NCBI RefSeq assembly: GCF_027943255.1
Contig: NC_072895.1
Location: 87,298,001-87,362,000 of the forward strand
DNA: 64,000 nt
Source: Anastrepha obliqua
Lineage: Eukaryota; Arthropoda; Insecta; Diptera; Tephritidae
Direction: 5' to 3'
In this document: in pieces, positions 10,591 through 20,910 of the stretch
Layout: the number at the start of each line of letters is the position of its first letter
Position numbering within the stretch: the first letter of the stretch is position 1
Translations under genes and position numbers: made by a program
The notes under the pieces: generated by a model
The model's database searches: none
Seen by the model: only the letters and a program-made list of their open reading frames with translations
Told to the model about the DNA's origin: nothing

Positions 10591-10916
10591 TATATATATA
10601 TATATAATTGGCGCGTTCACCCTTTTTGGGTGTTTGGCCGAGCTCCTCCTCCTATTTCTGGTGTGCGTCTTGATATTGGCTCACAAATGGAGGAACCTAC
10701 AGTTTCAAGCCGACTCCGAACGGCAGATATTTTTATGAGGAACTTTTTTCAAGGCAGAAATACACTTGGAGGCTTGCCATTGCATGCCGAGGGGCGACCG
10801 CTATTAGAAAAAAATTTTTCTTAAATTTGGTGTTTCACCGAGATTCGAACCAACGTTCTCTCTGTGAATTCCTAATGGTAATCACGCACCAACCCATTCG
10901 GTTACGGCGGCCGCCA
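10591..10916 (-). mobile_element. tRNA-derived SINE, copy 1
   Basis: On the minus strand the head resembles a tRNA promoter: a Box A-like sequence (CCGTAACCGAATGGGTTGG) and, further on, a Box B-like GGTTCGAATCTCGG. The body follows and ends in an AT dinucleotide tail (10591-10616 on the plus strand). A perfect 12-bp target-site duplication ATATGTCTATTA flanks it (10579-10590 and 10917-10928). The plus-strand open frame inside (FGRAPPPISGVRLD-type) is a by-product found in every copy, not a gene. Related copies are at 20911-21249, about 39252-39540 and 60709-61028. Confidence 0.85.
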
Positions 10917-10928
10917 ATATGTCTATTA

Positions 10929-11384
10929 GAAACTTTTAAAATTTATTCTAAAGTAAAGTATATACCATCTTTGCTTACGCCGATTTTTTCACAAACAGAA
11001 TCGAAACACTTTCAGCTGTCAAATACTAAACTAATTGTTTAAGCTAAATTGTACGTCTGTGAACACCAAAGACTATAACGCATTTTAAAGTTTAATTGCC
11101 TCCGCTAATTTGTCAGGTACCCAACAAAATTAATAAAAACGGGAGTGTCTCAATGATTACATAAAATATTTATTTAAAAATGATTTTGGTTTGTTGATGA
11201 TCAAACTGAAGAAGACTGGAAATCATTTCGTTTCAATATTTATTAAAAGTCATTGACTTTAAGAATTTTATTTCCTGGATATAAAAAAGAATTTCGTTTC
11301 GTTTATTTAAGAAAATATGCTCAGTTACGTACGCAGGTATATATTTTGTATCGGGTCATTGTTTTAATTACATGAGAACTATCG
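10929..11384. other. Non-coding stretch, no gene seen
   Basis: AT-rich sequence between the SINE and the first IS630/mariner relic. No coding signal or repeat ends recognised. Confidence 0.5.
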
Positions 11385-11900
11385 ATATCGATAATTATGG
11401 TTTGACAACTGAGAATGACGAATTGTGTTGACATTTCTGTTGAGAAGGTTTGACAAGTCATCATGAATCGCTTAACGCCAGAACAACGCCTCCAAATTGT
11501 GGAATTTTACTTAAAAAAAAAGTTTGTTCGCGAGTAGGCGGCATCACCGGTAGTTAGTTCTTTTGAAATGAGGCAGAAGCTGCCGTTATGGTGTATGGCG
11601 AGCGCTATCGAGCCATGATGACTGAATTTTTCAGTGAATTTTTAAATACGCTAAATATCGACGACATTTATTTAGTTCCAACACGACGGGACAACTTGCC
11701 ATACAGCGCACTTAAAAATCAATGTATTGCAATATTCAAGACTTCATTGACGTCATACGATCAGACAAATGGGCCATGCAACTCATAGCTGCAGGGAGCA
11801 CATGCCAGATATCATAATAAAAAAATAAGTGTAATGAAATTATCTACCAGATAATACCACAAAAAATTTATTCCAAAAATATTTCTGTATGTGCAGAAAT
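11385..11900 (+). pseudogene. IS630/mariner-type transposase relic with internal deletion (copy 1)
   Basis: Starts at ATG 11463 with MNRLTPEQRLQIVEFYLKK, an N-terminal helix-turn-helix typical of a fly IS630/Tc1/mariner group (DUF4817-like). After about 25 residues it breaks. It then jumps to a segment just before the second catalytic Asp (GERYRAMMTEFF) and again to the C-terminal end. Most of the catalytic core is missing, so it is a deletion derivative. The leader (TATGGTTTGA..TGACATTTCTGTT) and the tail (ATGAAATTATCTACCAGAT) match the split copy at 59955-61500. Related remains occur at 12240-13065, 13503-14030, 30170-30460, 31491-32044 and 56500-56960. Confidence 0.75.
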
Positions 11901-12239
11901 CATACAAAAATTTAACAAATTAAAAAAAAAATACAAATGCATAAAAATTGTCAAGTTTTTATTCACAACTTTTACAAAAATTTTGTATATACAGAGTGCA
12001 AAGAGCAAGTCTTACCTGGCTCAAAATTATCGTTGACCGCTGACAATTTTTTTTTGGTAAGGTGTTGAGCATTTTCTTCCATATACCTACAAATCTTCCG
12101 AACATCTAATTTATACAGAAGAAAATTCTCAACTTCGATTACAAAAGAAATTGTAAAGAAAAATTAACGATTATTTCACCATTGAGTCACTTGAAACTTA
12201 CACGTTTTGGTATTAAAATTAATTTTTTTTAATTTGTTA
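11901..12239. other. AT-rich non-coding stretch
   Basis: Very AT-rich with poly-A/T runs. Probably 3' UTR or flanks of the two neighbouring transposon relics. No coding signal. Confidence 0.5.
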
Positions 12240-13065
12240 AATTTTTATGAGCTTTGTACAAAGTTTGATGCGTCGAGTTACATGGATTTTGTGATAGAAT
12301 AAATAAAATTTTATAGAAAAATAAAAAAATTTAAATTAGGTAAAAGAAATATTTAAAACTTAGTAGGTAGTAAATAGTTGAAGCTTAATGCGATCATGCA
12401 TACAAATCCAACAAAAATAGATTGTGAAAGATGGATGGAAATAGACGGGGGTTATGATACGGGATTTGGCAAGTATTTTCGCTGGTGTTGGCACTTAAAC
12501 ATACAAATCTTGGTTGCCAATCCACTGCTCCGAGACGATAGAAAAATTGCTCAACGAAGTTTAAACGGCGACGCAGTAAATCCATTGTTTCACGGGGTGT
12601 ATAGGCAGGTAACACCGTCTTGTTCAAACAAAATATTGTGGAAATCATGCACTTCAATTCGCGGGATCAAAAAGTCGTTTATCATGGCGCGATAGCGTTC
12701 ACCATTCTTTGTTACATTGCCGCCAGCCTCGTTTTTAGAAATATGAAATATGGGCCGATGATTCCTCAGCCCGTAGTCCGCACCAAACGGTTGTTTTCAA
12801 TGGATGTAAAGCTGTTCTTGAATGGCTTCAGGTTACTACTACTTCACCCAAATATGTCAATTTTGCTTACTGACGTAGCCATTAAGCTAAAAATGGGCCT
12901 CATCGCTGAACACCATAAGTTGGACTGAGCGTGCGATGAAAACTTTTCACAGAGCGTAAATTTTCGTAATACAATTGTTCGATTTGTAAAAGTTGTTGAG
13001 GCGTAAGTCATTCCATGATGAAATGTTAATGAATACTGCACAAAATTATATATTTAGTCTGGCAG
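12240..13065 (-). pseudogene. IS630/mariner-type transposase relic (copy 2)
   Basis: Reading minus from about 13060: MEWLTPQQLLQIVKIYYENL, then RSVKSFHRTLSPTYG, the N-terminal helix-turn-helix. Further on comes a piece equivalent to the WxxGxxxNKQN..W block, then QDGVTC, the remains of the second catalytic motif (usually QDGATxHTA). The middle is degraded by stops and by at least three frame changes. No catalytic triad survives. Paired ends were not found. The same family occurs at 11385-11900 in the opposite direction. Confidence 0.7.
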
Positions 13066-13123
13066 TAGTTACGCGTAAAGATCTTATTGGAAAAGTAACC
13101 ACCAATATGATCACCCTTTGTAA

Positions 13124-13496
13124 GTGAATAATCATGATTTAAAAATCTTCTCATCTGTTAAGAATTCAATGGATGCTCAGAAGTTTCAACTCGACTTGAA
13201 CAATCTCGGTCGATGGTGCATGAGGCCGCATCTGTCATTGAAATTAAAAAAATGTTTTATTTGGAGACCTTACGACCAACTTTCGAAAAATAGAAGTGAG
13301 CGCGTTGAAAAAATATTTCCTAAACAGACAGTTCGTTCCCTATGATTTGAGGCCCTTATTCCATCTTATAATTATCGGCTAAAGTTAGTTAATCTGAAAT
13401 CTTTAGAAAAGAGAAGTTAAGGCATTTCACTTTCGCCTATTTTCAGTGTTGCTAATGGCATCGTCGACTGTTCAGTTCTACAATACTTGAGCGGAT
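13124..13496 (+). pseudogene. LINE RT fragment (Jockey/CR1-like)
   Basis: Translation gives KIFSSVKNSMDAQKFQLDLN then LGRWCMRPHLSLKLKKC, the block after the polymerase YADD box of Jockey-type LINEs. A short deletion follows, then IPSYNYRLKLVNLKSLEKR and FSVANGIVDCSVLQ, conserved in the thumb region. Stops and one deletion make it dead. It ends where the transposon at 13503-14030 begins, so the transposon probably inserted into it. I could not find the continuation on the far side. Confidence 0.65.
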
Positions 13497-13502
13497 ATGC
13501 TA

Positions 13503-14030
13503 CAGGGTGGGTAACACAAATGACATGTCAAATGTGTTCATAACGCTATACGCTTGAACAAAATTGGGAACATGGACGACATTTGGTTTCAAAAGGACGG
13601 TGCAACTGGTCACACTGCCAAAGTTACACTCGAACTTTTGGCTACCGTTTTTGAAAACCGAATAATCAGCCGAAATTCCGATATCAATTGGCCGTCTCGG
13701 AGCTGTGATTTAAGTCCGTTAGACTGTTTTTGTGGGGAGCCGTTAAGAACAAATGCTATGCGAACCATCCAGAGACGATTGATGCTTTAAAACACGAAAT
13801 CGAAGTTGCCATTCATGAAATTGGAGCCCAAACAATCGAAAATGTGCTTAAAAATTGGGTTGATCGAATGGCCTACTGTAAAGCCAGTCGTGGCAGTCAT
13901 TTGAACGATATTATTTTTCGTTCATAAATGACAATGGTTAATCTTCAAAATAAAAAAAAAAGTTTGGAAAGATATTGATTAGTTTTTTTTATAGCCGATT
14001 CAAAAAGCAAATTTTACATGGCCCACCCTA
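13503..14030 (+). mobile_element. Deleted IS630/mariner-type element with TA sites (528 bp)
   Basis: Left end CAGGGTGGGTAACAC and right end, on the other strand, TAGGGTGGGCCATG form inverted repeats, with TA on both sides (13501-13502, 14031-14032). Inside is the C-terminal part of the transposase at 13554-13927: QKDGATGHTA with the second catalytic Asp, WPSRSCDLSPLDCF with the third acidic position, then GAVKNKCYANHPETIDALKH and a short C-terminus. There is one frame change near 13730, inside the motif that should read LWGAVKNK. The N-terminal DNA-binding part is deleted, so it depends on a transposase supplied elsewhere. Confidence 0.85.
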
Positions 14031-14032
14031 TA

Positions 14033-14612
14033 CCTTGTACTGTAAATTTTGTAAAATAAAATATACCTATTTTTTACATATTAAATCACAACAATGCAAA
14101 CACATTATTTGCTTGTTGCATTGCGTATCGGATCTTTTCTCGCCTACTCTGCTGGTAGACAGATACCTAATTTATGGCTTTAGTTTAGCAAATTCCAAAA
14201 TTTCCAAGCTTTAAAGAACTAAAGAAACATATTTTAAGGTTCTCGAAGCTCTCTGCGATAATAAAATTAACTTTCCCCAACACGCGGAAAAAAAGCGAAA
14301 TGTACATTTCACACATCATAGCACACATAACGAGCTGCACGAAAAACACGCATATCCTTTTTCAGAAATTAAGCAACCGCCGAAAAAAAGGAAACGTATT
14401 AAATATGCATATTAAAAAAAAAAAGAAAAATGTTCAGTTGGTACAAAAATCACCTGGCAAATCGTGAAAACCGCGAAAAAACGCGTCAGCACAGGCACCG
14501 TCAGCGTCACCATCACCGAAACCACTGATGACGTCGTTTAAAATTAACACTTCAGCAAACATACTAAATTATGCCAGGATACCAACTCACAGCTCAAGTA
14601 TTATGATTATTA
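14033..14612. other. Non-coding stretch, no gene seen
   Basis: AT-rich with many short A/T runs. No coding signal or repeat ends detected. Confidence 0.5.
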
Positions 14613-16022
14613 CACTGTGCAGCACTCGGCTGGGTATTGAACCAAAGCAATTTTTTTAAGGTCCTTGACTCATTTAAAGTGGACTTTTTTTGGGTGTTTC
14701 ATTAAAAGCGTCTAAAATGGAGACGAAAAAAATTCTTATTTGTGTTTTGAATATTTTATTTTTTAATCTACTGTTAAAAAATAAAAATTTCTCTTTCGCC
14801 ATATGATGTTCGTTTAAAAAGTTGTGAGCCTTCAAAAACTGGTGTTCACTTGGCCTGAGGACACAGATATAGCAGGTTCTACTGAACCGATTTTTATGAA
14901 ATGAAATTTAAATGACGCAGAATTTATGTCGTTATTGCGTGAACTACATTTCATTCGGACACATTGTCACACTGTCATTCGGAAAACAACTTTGTTGTAT
15001 TTTTTTCGGACCTTTAAGGTAAAAAGGCTAAAAAAACGGTTTTTCATTTTTGAACGTTCACCATTTTGTAAAATTTTAATTTTTTTTAATATCGTAGTTC
15101 ATACAATAACGACATTTATACTCAATAAAAAACCTTTTATATCTTCGATTACAGGCTCCCGTAAGTCCCGGAATCCGTGACGCCAATGACAACTTTTTTT
15201 GGAAGACCATTTTTTGAAGGCTGACAATTTTTCGAACGAATCTCACTTGGCCAAAAAAAATTTTTAGTTTTTAAGAATGAATCAGAAAATAAATTCCTGA
15301 AAACAAAAATAAAAAATCTTTTTTCGTTTCAGGCTTACACGCTTTTAAAGAAACACCCAAAGCGCCATTCCAAATGAGGCGAGGGCGTTAAGAGATTTTT
15401 TTAAGAGGTATAGTATAAGTAAAAATGTAATTTCTAAAATTTTTTTATATATAAATGAAGTCTTCAATAATATTACTAACTACTATTTTTTTCTTTGTTA
15501 AATTAAATTTTTATAAAAGGGCGATATTTTTGCCAGTTGAAGTTATTTTTTTGTTGGAAATTTTTATATACGAAGCCATTTATTTATTTATTTTTTTTAA
15601 TAATTTTGCATATCAATGGTATATAAATGGAACCACTTTTACAACAACACCATTTTTTTACAAATCGCTCAACAATTAAAAAAGAGTTTTTTAATTTTTC
15701 ACAGATCTGACTTTTGACCTCTAATAACACTGGTAATATAATATTGCGCAAAAAAAAGTTTATATACTATTGAAATGGGTGGAACGCCCCTTATATTTAC
15801 TTTTTTATTCGCTCAAATTAATTTTAAATAATTTATAAAGAAAGCCTCAATTGTGAACTTCGACATTAATTAAATTATATTATGGATCTTCGAAAGCCCA
15901 AATCAAGATTTCGGATGCTAAATTTGAAAACCAGAGAAATCACTTCTTTACTTATGTCCAATATCTTAAAAAAAAGTGTTTGGTCCAATACCCAGCAAAA
16001 AAGTTGATTTTGCTGCATAGTG
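14613..16022. mobile_element. Non-autonomous DNA transposon with CACTRTGCAGCA termini (1.41 kb)
   Basis: The left end reads CACTGTGCAGCA, then GCTGGGTATTGAACCAAA. The right end on the other strand reads CACTATGCAGCA, a 16-nt spacer, then GCTGGGTATTGGACCAAA. A shared T-run follows in both. Terminal CAC and a TTA triplet on both outer sides (14610-14612, 16023-16025) fit the CMC (CACTA/Mirage/Chapaev) group better than Tc1, hAT or piggyBac; this assignment is inference. Internal frames are chance AT-rich ORFs. A second inverted-repeat element lies inside it (14690-15360). Confidence 0.7.
14690..15360. mobile_element. Inverted-repeat element nested in the CACTRTG element (671 bp)
   Basis: Left terminus TTGGGTGTTTCATTAAAAGC and right terminus, read on the other strand, TTGGGTGTTTCTTTAAAAGC: about 25 bp of inverted repeat with one or two mismatches. 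The interior is AT-rich and has no transposase. Flanking target duplication is not obvious, so the superfamily is unknown. It could instead be an internal inverted repeat of the host element. Confidence 0.6.
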
Positions 16023-16025
16023 TTA

Positions 16026-17002
16026 GTATTATTATTACGCTCTGTTGCCACGCAGCCACGCTACGTCGCTAATGCATGCGACGTGTGCACTTAATGAGTG
16101 CCTAAAACAAAAAAATTATATAAAAAATAAAGAAAAAAAAAATACTGAGCTGCACCACAGAAGTAAAAAATTCGCATGAAAATTGTGCTGCAGCAACACG
16201 CAATGCGCCGCGTAAAAAGGATATCCTTGTTGTGTGGCATCTGCAACAAGCGCTGCAGATGGCTGGTGCTTGTAGCATGTAGCATGTGCCATGTGTGGCA
16301 ACATGTGTGGATACAGTTGCTTTGCTATACAGCAGTCACCCCATGCACCCACACTGAGCTGCTACTTCGCCGCTCGCAACGTGCGAATTATCCGCAGCAA
16401 TACTTGTGAATTATGCATATTTTTGTATGTCCCTCGCTCCTGATGAAGGAGTTGCGGCTTACATGTGTTTTTTGAAGTGCTGATGTCTTTTTTTTATGAC
16501 TTGCCACATGCAATTGATTTTTTGGCAAGTCGCGTGTCGTCTGCGTAATTGTATTGTTTTACTGGGTGCTCTATTTTTTTTACTTAACGTGGCTCACAAC
16601 TGGATGAGGTTGATGTTATGAGCACTTCTGCATTAAATTAGCTCATTTTTGTTGGCTTCAATATTTGTTGCTATATATTATTTTTTCTATATTTTTAAAG
16701 AGTCGAGCTGAGAAAATTTTATATACCTTGCCTCACTGACTCTATTTATTTAACTAAAAACACGTAAATGAAAAATCGAAGATAAGGTTAAAAAACACTA
16801 TAAAATATGACTCATTTACCATAAGTCAAGAAATATGGTATTAAATGGTATTAATTGTCATACACGAAATGACATCGCTGGCCTCCAATTTTCTTTATTC
16901 AGCTCTTTATGTAATTTCCGCCAGCACCTTGGGCTTCCAACGAGCCAATTATATTTCAGTTCGGTTAATCGGCGAATATAACTTTTTTATTAACGCTTCT
17001 TA
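16026..17002. other. Non-coding stretch
   Basis: Contains TGC/CAT-rich sequence at 16180-16330 with overlapping frames on both strands, then AT-rich DNA. No domain or RNA recognised. Ends at the TTAA target site of the piggyBac element. Confidence 0.5.
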
Positions 17003-17173
17003 TTAATCCTAAAGCACACAATTTGAAAAATGACAAATTCACACAAATGAGCCTCTGAGGCTCATATATAAGAAAAAGTAAATATATTGATAAAATGGTA
17101 TTTTTATAACTCAAATCTTTATTTCATGAAAAAAAACATAAATTGACACATTTTTATTCATTACATATTTAAT

Positions 17174-18882
17174 TCATTTATTGTTTTCGCAATTTTGGCA
17201 AATTTTGGTTGTTTGAGAATGCTCATTACAGACGTTTTTGTTACAAATTTTACAACATTGCTTTTGCATTCTTGCTTTTTTTGAAGGGCAAATATAGCAA
17301 CGTTTTCTTTTATTATTGTTGTCATTGCTACTTACAGGCAATACATCGTTGCGAATTTGCAAAATATCTGAAATTGCGCTTTGTGTCTCCATTCTCATGT
17401 GTGGTTTTTTCTGCCTTTTCAATATCATAGGTTCCACTAACTGCTCACAAAGTTCTCTGAGAAAAAGGTGTCGACGGTTAGACTTTCCGCTGTTCCATAA
17501 AGAATTTTGTTTTGTCCATATAATGTATGCTGCAATTCCTGCTGCATCCAACATATTCATAAAAAATGCAAGAGGCCAACGGTTCGTTTTGCGTTTTGTC
17601 ATGTATTCATGTACAAGTTGGTCGAATGTATCAACACCACCCTTGGTTTCATTATAAAACATATTTATTTCTGAAATATTTTTTTCACCGTTTTTCAAAA
17701 TATTGCATGTGTGATGCATTGTTGACAAAAAAATAACTGCCTTGCCGACTTTTGGAACATGTGAAGCAATAGTTATATTTTTCTGAAAGCCAAATATTGT
17801 AGATGAAACTGTTCTATTTCTGTTGGGCAAAAATTCAGGCGGGATGCAAGCCTTATTTTTTCTCAAAGTTCTAACGATAGTGAGTCCTTTACCAAGAAGG
17901 TTTTCTGCTAATTCTTTACTTGTGAAATAGTTATCCATTGTTATATTTCGGTTTGTCCCGTAAAAGGGACATTTTTAGCAAGGCCAACACTTCTCGTATT
18001 CCCTTCTTTTCCTGTATAAGGAATTCCTCGAAGAGGATATGCGTTTTTGCTGTCACACAGCCACCAAATTTTTATGCCGTATTTGTCAGGCTTAGAAGGA
18101 AGATACTGAATAAAGCAACAGCGGCTTCGACATGGCATGAGTTTTTCATCGACAACTAAATATTCACTTGGCATATAATATTTACCTAAATTGTGATTAA
18201 CCATATCCCAAATATTTCGAATAGGGGCCAACTTATCCCCTAGTCGTCGTGAGGATCTGGTCAATTTGTCATCGAAACGTATAAAACGCAATAATTCCTC
18301 AAATCTGCGACTTGACATACTTGCTTTGAAACTTGTTATTCCATAAAGCCGATCCCAAAATAAACGGTAATTTTGATTGTTTGATTTCATATGTCCTGCT
18401 GTCATAAGAAGTCCGAAGAAAGATAATAACTCATCATTGTCTAGTGCTTTCCATTTTATCGACTGATTAGCATATACCCTTTCCGCTTCTTGATTAGTGT
18501 ATTGGATTATTTGTGCACAAACTTCATTGGAAATGAACAGTCTGAAGCAATCAAGTATATTTTCCAAAGTTTTCCCTGGAGGCAATAAAACCTTATCAAC
18601 TTTGCCTTTTATTTTGTTGGAAGATCGAATTTTCGAGGTTGGTGGGGGACTTTTCGACCATATAGTTCCATCTTTTCCTTTGTAAATTGCCATATTTTCT
18701 GTTGCGTCCTCAATATTTTCAGCGCCATCGTCTGAAAACTCATCTTCAATTTCCGAAGCAGAAAAAACATATTCTGATTCCAAATCAGAAGAAAAATCAG
18801 GAAGAACGAACTCTTCTTCTTCTTCAACAGAGTTTTCTAAAGCCTGTGCAATTTGTGTATCACTAAGTTTAGTTTTCGCCAT
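17174..18882 (-). pseudogene. piggyBac transposase with one frame break
   Basis: Catalyses cut-and-paste transposition at TTAA. The N-terminal frame (18882 down to 17941, 313 residues) starts MAKTKLSDTQ, has an acidic stretch (residues 19-60), and carries the first catalytic Asp in YLVVDEKLMP (residue 245), followed by PDKYGIKIWWLCD. The C-terminal frame (17938 down to 17174, 254 residues) begins at the second Asp in ITMDNYFTSKE, has the third in KGGVDTFDQ, and ends in a cysteine-rich domain (CYICPSKK..CCKICNKNVC..CQNC) expected to bind the terminal repeats. The break lies at 17938-17945. The frames overlap there, and about ten residues usual between GLAKNV and the TMDNYF block are missing, so a small deletion removed them and shifted the frame. 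Everything else appears open. The start at 18882 follows a good leader-intron acceptor. Confidence 0.93.
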
Positions 18883-18885
18883 TTT

Positions 18886-18955
18886 CTATAAAAAAATATG
18901 TTTTTTTGAATTATTTTCGATATGAGAATCTCGGAATTATGAATTTTGTACTTAC
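18886..18955 (-). other. Predicted 5' leader intron of the piggyBac transposase (proximal copy)
   Basis: Minus strand: donor CTTG-GTAAGTAC at 18955, acceptor TTTTTTTATAG ending at 18886, then AAAATGGCG with the start codon four bases downstream. The signals match the fly consensus and the length of 70 bp is typical of short fly introns. The duplication creates an identical distal intron at 19092-19161. Confidence 0.6.
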
Positions 18956-19067
18956 CAAGATAATCCAAACGAAATGACGAACGTTGTACCACTCAGCAAT
19001 TATTGAAAATAAATACAAAAATTTTCGAACGTACATAAACAATGTCTATACAATGATCAATATTCCG

Positions 19068-19088
19068 TTAGAGTTTAGTTTTCGCCAT
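19068..19088 (-). other. Duplicated start codon forming a six-codon upstream ORF
   Basis: The distal unit of the 206-bp duplication carries a second ATG with the same first six codons (MAKTKL), then TAA. If retained in mRNA it is an upstream ORF that could reduce translation. Splicing the distal donor (19161) to the proximal acceptor (18886) would remove it. Confidence 0.6.
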
Positions 19089-19859
19089 TTTCTATAAAAA
19101 AATATGTTTTTTTGAATTATTTTCGATATGAGAATCTCGGAATTATGAATTTTGTACTTACCAAGATAATCCAAACGAAATGACGAACGTTGTACCACTC
19201 AGCAATTATTGAAAATAAATACAAAAATTTTCGAACGTACATAAACAATGTCTATACAATGATCAATATTCCGTTAGAGATTATCAAAACAGACGGTAGT
19301 TATATCAACCGTTATGAATTTTTTTTTTTATATTATTACACAAGTTACTGACACAATCAACGTATTCTTTTTTATTCGAACCAAATTTGCATTGACATAA
19401 ATTTTTGCAATTGAAATAGCATAACAATAACCCAAAAATATGAAGGAGCTCATTAGGCACATATGTGTAAATGTGTAACATTTATATTAAAAATTTTTTT
19501 TGAGATTAAATATATTTATATTTTGAAAACTAATAACACTAAATTAATTAAGGAACTTATATTGAAGAATACCAAAAAGATGAAAGACTTTTTTTTAAAA
19601 GCCATGAAGAAACTGCAGTCATGATATAGATTTGAGCCTCAGAGGCTCACTTGTGTGCTTTAGGGTTAATTTTTAGAAGCGTTGTAGAATTGCACCACGT
19701 AGATATAAAAGGATATTAATACGAAATTTTATTTCGATTATTTAAGTTGATTTAAGAAGCATTTTACAATATAATCGCTATTTGCCATAAGGCATGCCAC
19801 CGTTTTAAACGTCTTTGAGAAAAACGTTGACGTTTTTTAGTCACTGCTTCTAAGCTATG

Positions 19860-20890
19860 GCAAATTGCTTCGTAACTTCAGTCACAGTTGATATGTCAAG
19901 ATCGCAATAAAAGTCACTATTTCTTATATAGGAAGGGAAATAGTGATGTTAGCGGATCTGGATGGTACTTAGACGAAGACACCCATGCCACAGGACAGAT
20001 GGCCACGGTATTCCTTACGGAAGTCTATGTCATCTTGAATGTGGCGTATTGGCTAATTGAGAAAAAGTGGCGGGGCAGCAGTATTGGAATTTGTAGTGAC
20101 AGTCAAGCTGCACTGAAAGCCCTTGTTAACCCACGCTGCTCTACGAAGTTAGTCGGTGAATGTAAGACAAAACTGAACAGTGTTGCAAAACATAACAAAG
20201 TTAGTCTTATTTGGGTGCCTGGACCTTGTAGTATTACAGGTAACGAGTTAGCTGGTAACTTGGCTAATGAAGGCTCTGAAAGTACGCCACTAGGTGTCAA
20301 TTCCGCATCGATCCAACTATGGAGTGACGACTTCATGAGGTCTACCCACAGAGGTCGTTGGTCTGAGTTGAACTCGTGCAGATTAGCCAAGTCCTTTGTG
20401 AAAGAATCAAACAGGAAACTAGCGACTTTTCTCCTAAAACTTAGCTGAAAGGATCTGAGAGTACTGGTGCGTGTAATCACAGGGCACATCGTCTGTGGTC
20501 AGCACATGGCTACCATGGGGGTCGTAGACAGCCCGATATGCCTGTCCTGTCTTGAGTATGACGACACTCCAGAGCATTTTCTCTGTAGCTGTCCTGCATT
20601 TTCCAGAATCAGACTTAGGATATTGAGTTGCGATATACTGAGTATGGATAAAGTTCATGCTCTTCCTCTTCCGGACCTCTTAAGATTCATCAATGAATCC
20701 AAGAGATTTGTGGAAGAGTGACCTCAAACTAATTTATCCGTCTTACCACCCACTTTTTATCTTTCCTATCTTTATTCTTTCCACTGTAATCTATCCGGGT
20801 GTAGTACAAAGGTCTATTGACTGAGTGCTTGGACTTGTCCAACCCCCCACAAATCTAGCTAATAGCTAATAGTGTCCCATACTGAATAAA
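19860..20890 (+). pseudogene. LINE-E 3' part: RNase H and C-terminal zinc region
   Basis: Two open frames remain: 19888-20448 and 20467-20721. The first shows RNase H motifs: an E in VFLTEVYVI, CSDSQAALKAL with a catalytic Asp, and WVPGPCSITGNELAGNLA with the terminal His lost. The second carries VITGHIVCGQHM and CLSCLEYDDTPEHFLCSC, the C-C-H-C-type element that follows RNase H in many arthropod LINEs, and ends in LLRFINES. One frame change separates them at about 20450. The 3' UTR runs to about 20890 with GAATAAA. The SINE copy 2 lies just downstream. No 5' half is present, consistent with 5' truncation. Confidence 0.85.
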
Positions 20891-20910
20891 ACGATTTTGT
20901 TTTAATCAAA

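Larger units (their letters stand above)
18866..19279. repeat. Perfect 206-bp tandem duplication in the piggyBac 5' region
   Basis: The segment from about 18866 to 19073 is repeated without a visible mismatch 206 bp further on (to 19279). Each unit holds a leader intron and the first codons of the transposase. The identity implies a very recent event within this copy, or an assembly duplication. Confidence 0.92.
17007..19665 (-). mobile_element. piggyBac-superfamily element, both ends present (2,659 bp)
   Basis: TTAA target sites lie at 17003-17006 and 19666-19669. Terminal inverted repeats: left TCCTAAAGCACACAA (17007-17021) and right, on the other strand, CCCTAAAGCACACAA (19651-19665), 14 of 15 identical. 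Just inside each end is a palindrome of the type GAGCCTCTGAGGCTC (about 17049-17063 and 19634-19648), giving matching subterminal sites. The transposase is encoded on the minus strand. The first base of the left end (T for C) and one frame break in the gene are the only obvious defects, so the insertion looks relatively recent. Confidence 0.93.

Noticed and set aside
10561..10824. 87-residue plus-strand open frame, also present at 20954-21199 and 60750-60941
   Set aside because: It lies antisense within each SINE copy and is bounded by the SINE ends. Its recurrence comes from SINE copy number.
14926..15180. 84-residue plus-strand frame
   Set aside because: AT-driven frame (Phe, Ile, Lys, Leu) inside a non-autonomous inverted-repeat element. 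No transposase motif.
20103..20489. 128-residue minus-strand frame
   Set aside because: Complete antisense overlap with the LINE-E RNase H frame, which has catalytic motifs. The antisense frame has none.
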